From the NCBI RefSeq assembly GCF_001550375.1, contig NZ_LRTR01000835.1, forward strand, positions 1 through 43,028: a DNA stretch of 43,028 nucleotides, written 5' to 3'. The DNA is from Streptomyces europaeiscabiei (GTDB lineage: Bacteria > Actinomycetota > Actinomycetes > Streptomycetales > Streptomycetaceae). Below, piece by piece: positions 42,811 through 43,028 of this stretch (positions are counted from its first letter, which is position 1; each line of letters starts with the position of its first letter). The position numbers and the translations under genes are program-made. Under the pieces are notes generated by a model that had not been told where the DNA came from, ran no database searches, and saw only the letters and a list, made by a program, of their open reading frames with translations.

Positions 42811-43028
42811 TCAGGTGCGGTCGGCCGTGTGCACGATCACGGCGTCCAGGGCGATCAGCCCGTCGGCGGTGAGGCGCAGGGGGTTGATCTCGATCTCGGC
42901 GGTGTCCGGACTCGCGGCCAGGGCGGCGGCGAGCGACGACACGACCCGCCCGAACTCGGCCCGGTCGAGGACCGGCCCGCCGCGCCAGCCGTCGAGCAGG
43001 GCGCGCGCTGCCAGGTCGTCGGGCATCC
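42811..43028 (-). CDS. Acyl-CoA synthetase (NDP-forming) / ATP-grasp, C-terminal end, partial
   Basis: The last 71 codons of a gene entering from the right. ALLDGWRGGPVLDRAEFGRV and the closing EIEINPLRLTADGLIALDAV are the end of the ATP-grasp domain of acetyl-CoA-synthetase-like (NDP-forming) enzymes. It stops 11 bp before the ligase start, so it belongs to the same operon. In this context it may form the aryl-CoA thioester or work on a later acid; the fragment does not tell. Confidence 0.8.
   Translation of the reverse strand, partial: MPDDLAARALLDGWRGGPVLDRAEFGRVVSSLAAALAASPDTAEIEINPLRLTADGLIALDAVIVHTADRT

Overview
The DNA reads as Streptomyces or a close actinomycete: very high G+C, strong G/C third-position bias, GTG starts, Opp- and Liv-type ABC operons with ATGA overlaps, and a maleylpyruvate isomerase of the mycothiol-dependent actinobacterial type.

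Region by region. (1) 1-4.2 kb: a Liv-type (branched-chain amino acid family) ABC importer operon on the minus strand, with livM cut by the window edge. (2) 4.3-7.2 kb: a TetR regulator divergent from an MBL-fold hydrolase, a 49-codon ORF and a FAH-family hydrolase. The palindrome TGGACTCMAGTCCA lies in both the MBL promoter and the liv upstream region, so one TetR protein probably controls both units. (3) 7.3-7.7 kb: a remnant joining the start of a CoA-transferase A gene to the end of the B gene. (4) 8.6-21.1 kb: a fructan/sucrose locus (LacI regulator, Opp-type importer, cytosolic GH32, very large Tat-exported GH32, truncated fructokinase). (5) 22.9-25.2 kb: a three-gene operon (small secreted two-Cys protein with a Ser-Ser-Gly tail, DUF5819-like protein, HTTM membrane protein) resembling the Bacillus SdpABC peptide-toxin pathway. 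(6) 25.4-29.1 kb: an ISL3 element and an IS5-type element carrying a passenger gene. (7) 29.5-36.7 kb: mostly decayed genes (IS701 transposase, Nudix, SDR, NAD(P)-binding, GH78, oxygenase reductase) with an intact DUF3223-like gene and a methyltransferase. (8) 37.7-43 kb: a minus-strand operon for salicylate activation and the gentisate pathway (acyl-CoA synthetase end, aryl-AMP ligase, gentisate dioxygenase, FAH hydrolase, maleylpyruvate isomerase, methylesterase-like hydrolase).

The unifying feature is a set of four same-orientation modules with cores at 7995-8039, 21771-21815, 29176-29220 and 37277-37321. Each core is the 3' half of a CAU-anticodon tRNA-like gene. Each has a 138-bp conserved left arm, and copies 1-3 have a right arm with constant spacing. 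They look like integrase attachment sites and divide regions 4-7 into three cargo blocks with no integrase or transfer gene, as expected for serially accreted, non-autonomous elements. Copy 4 keeps extra tRNA sequence instead of a right arm, so it is probably the chromosome-side end. The DNA left of copy 1 may itself be cargo of a further unit beginning outside the window.
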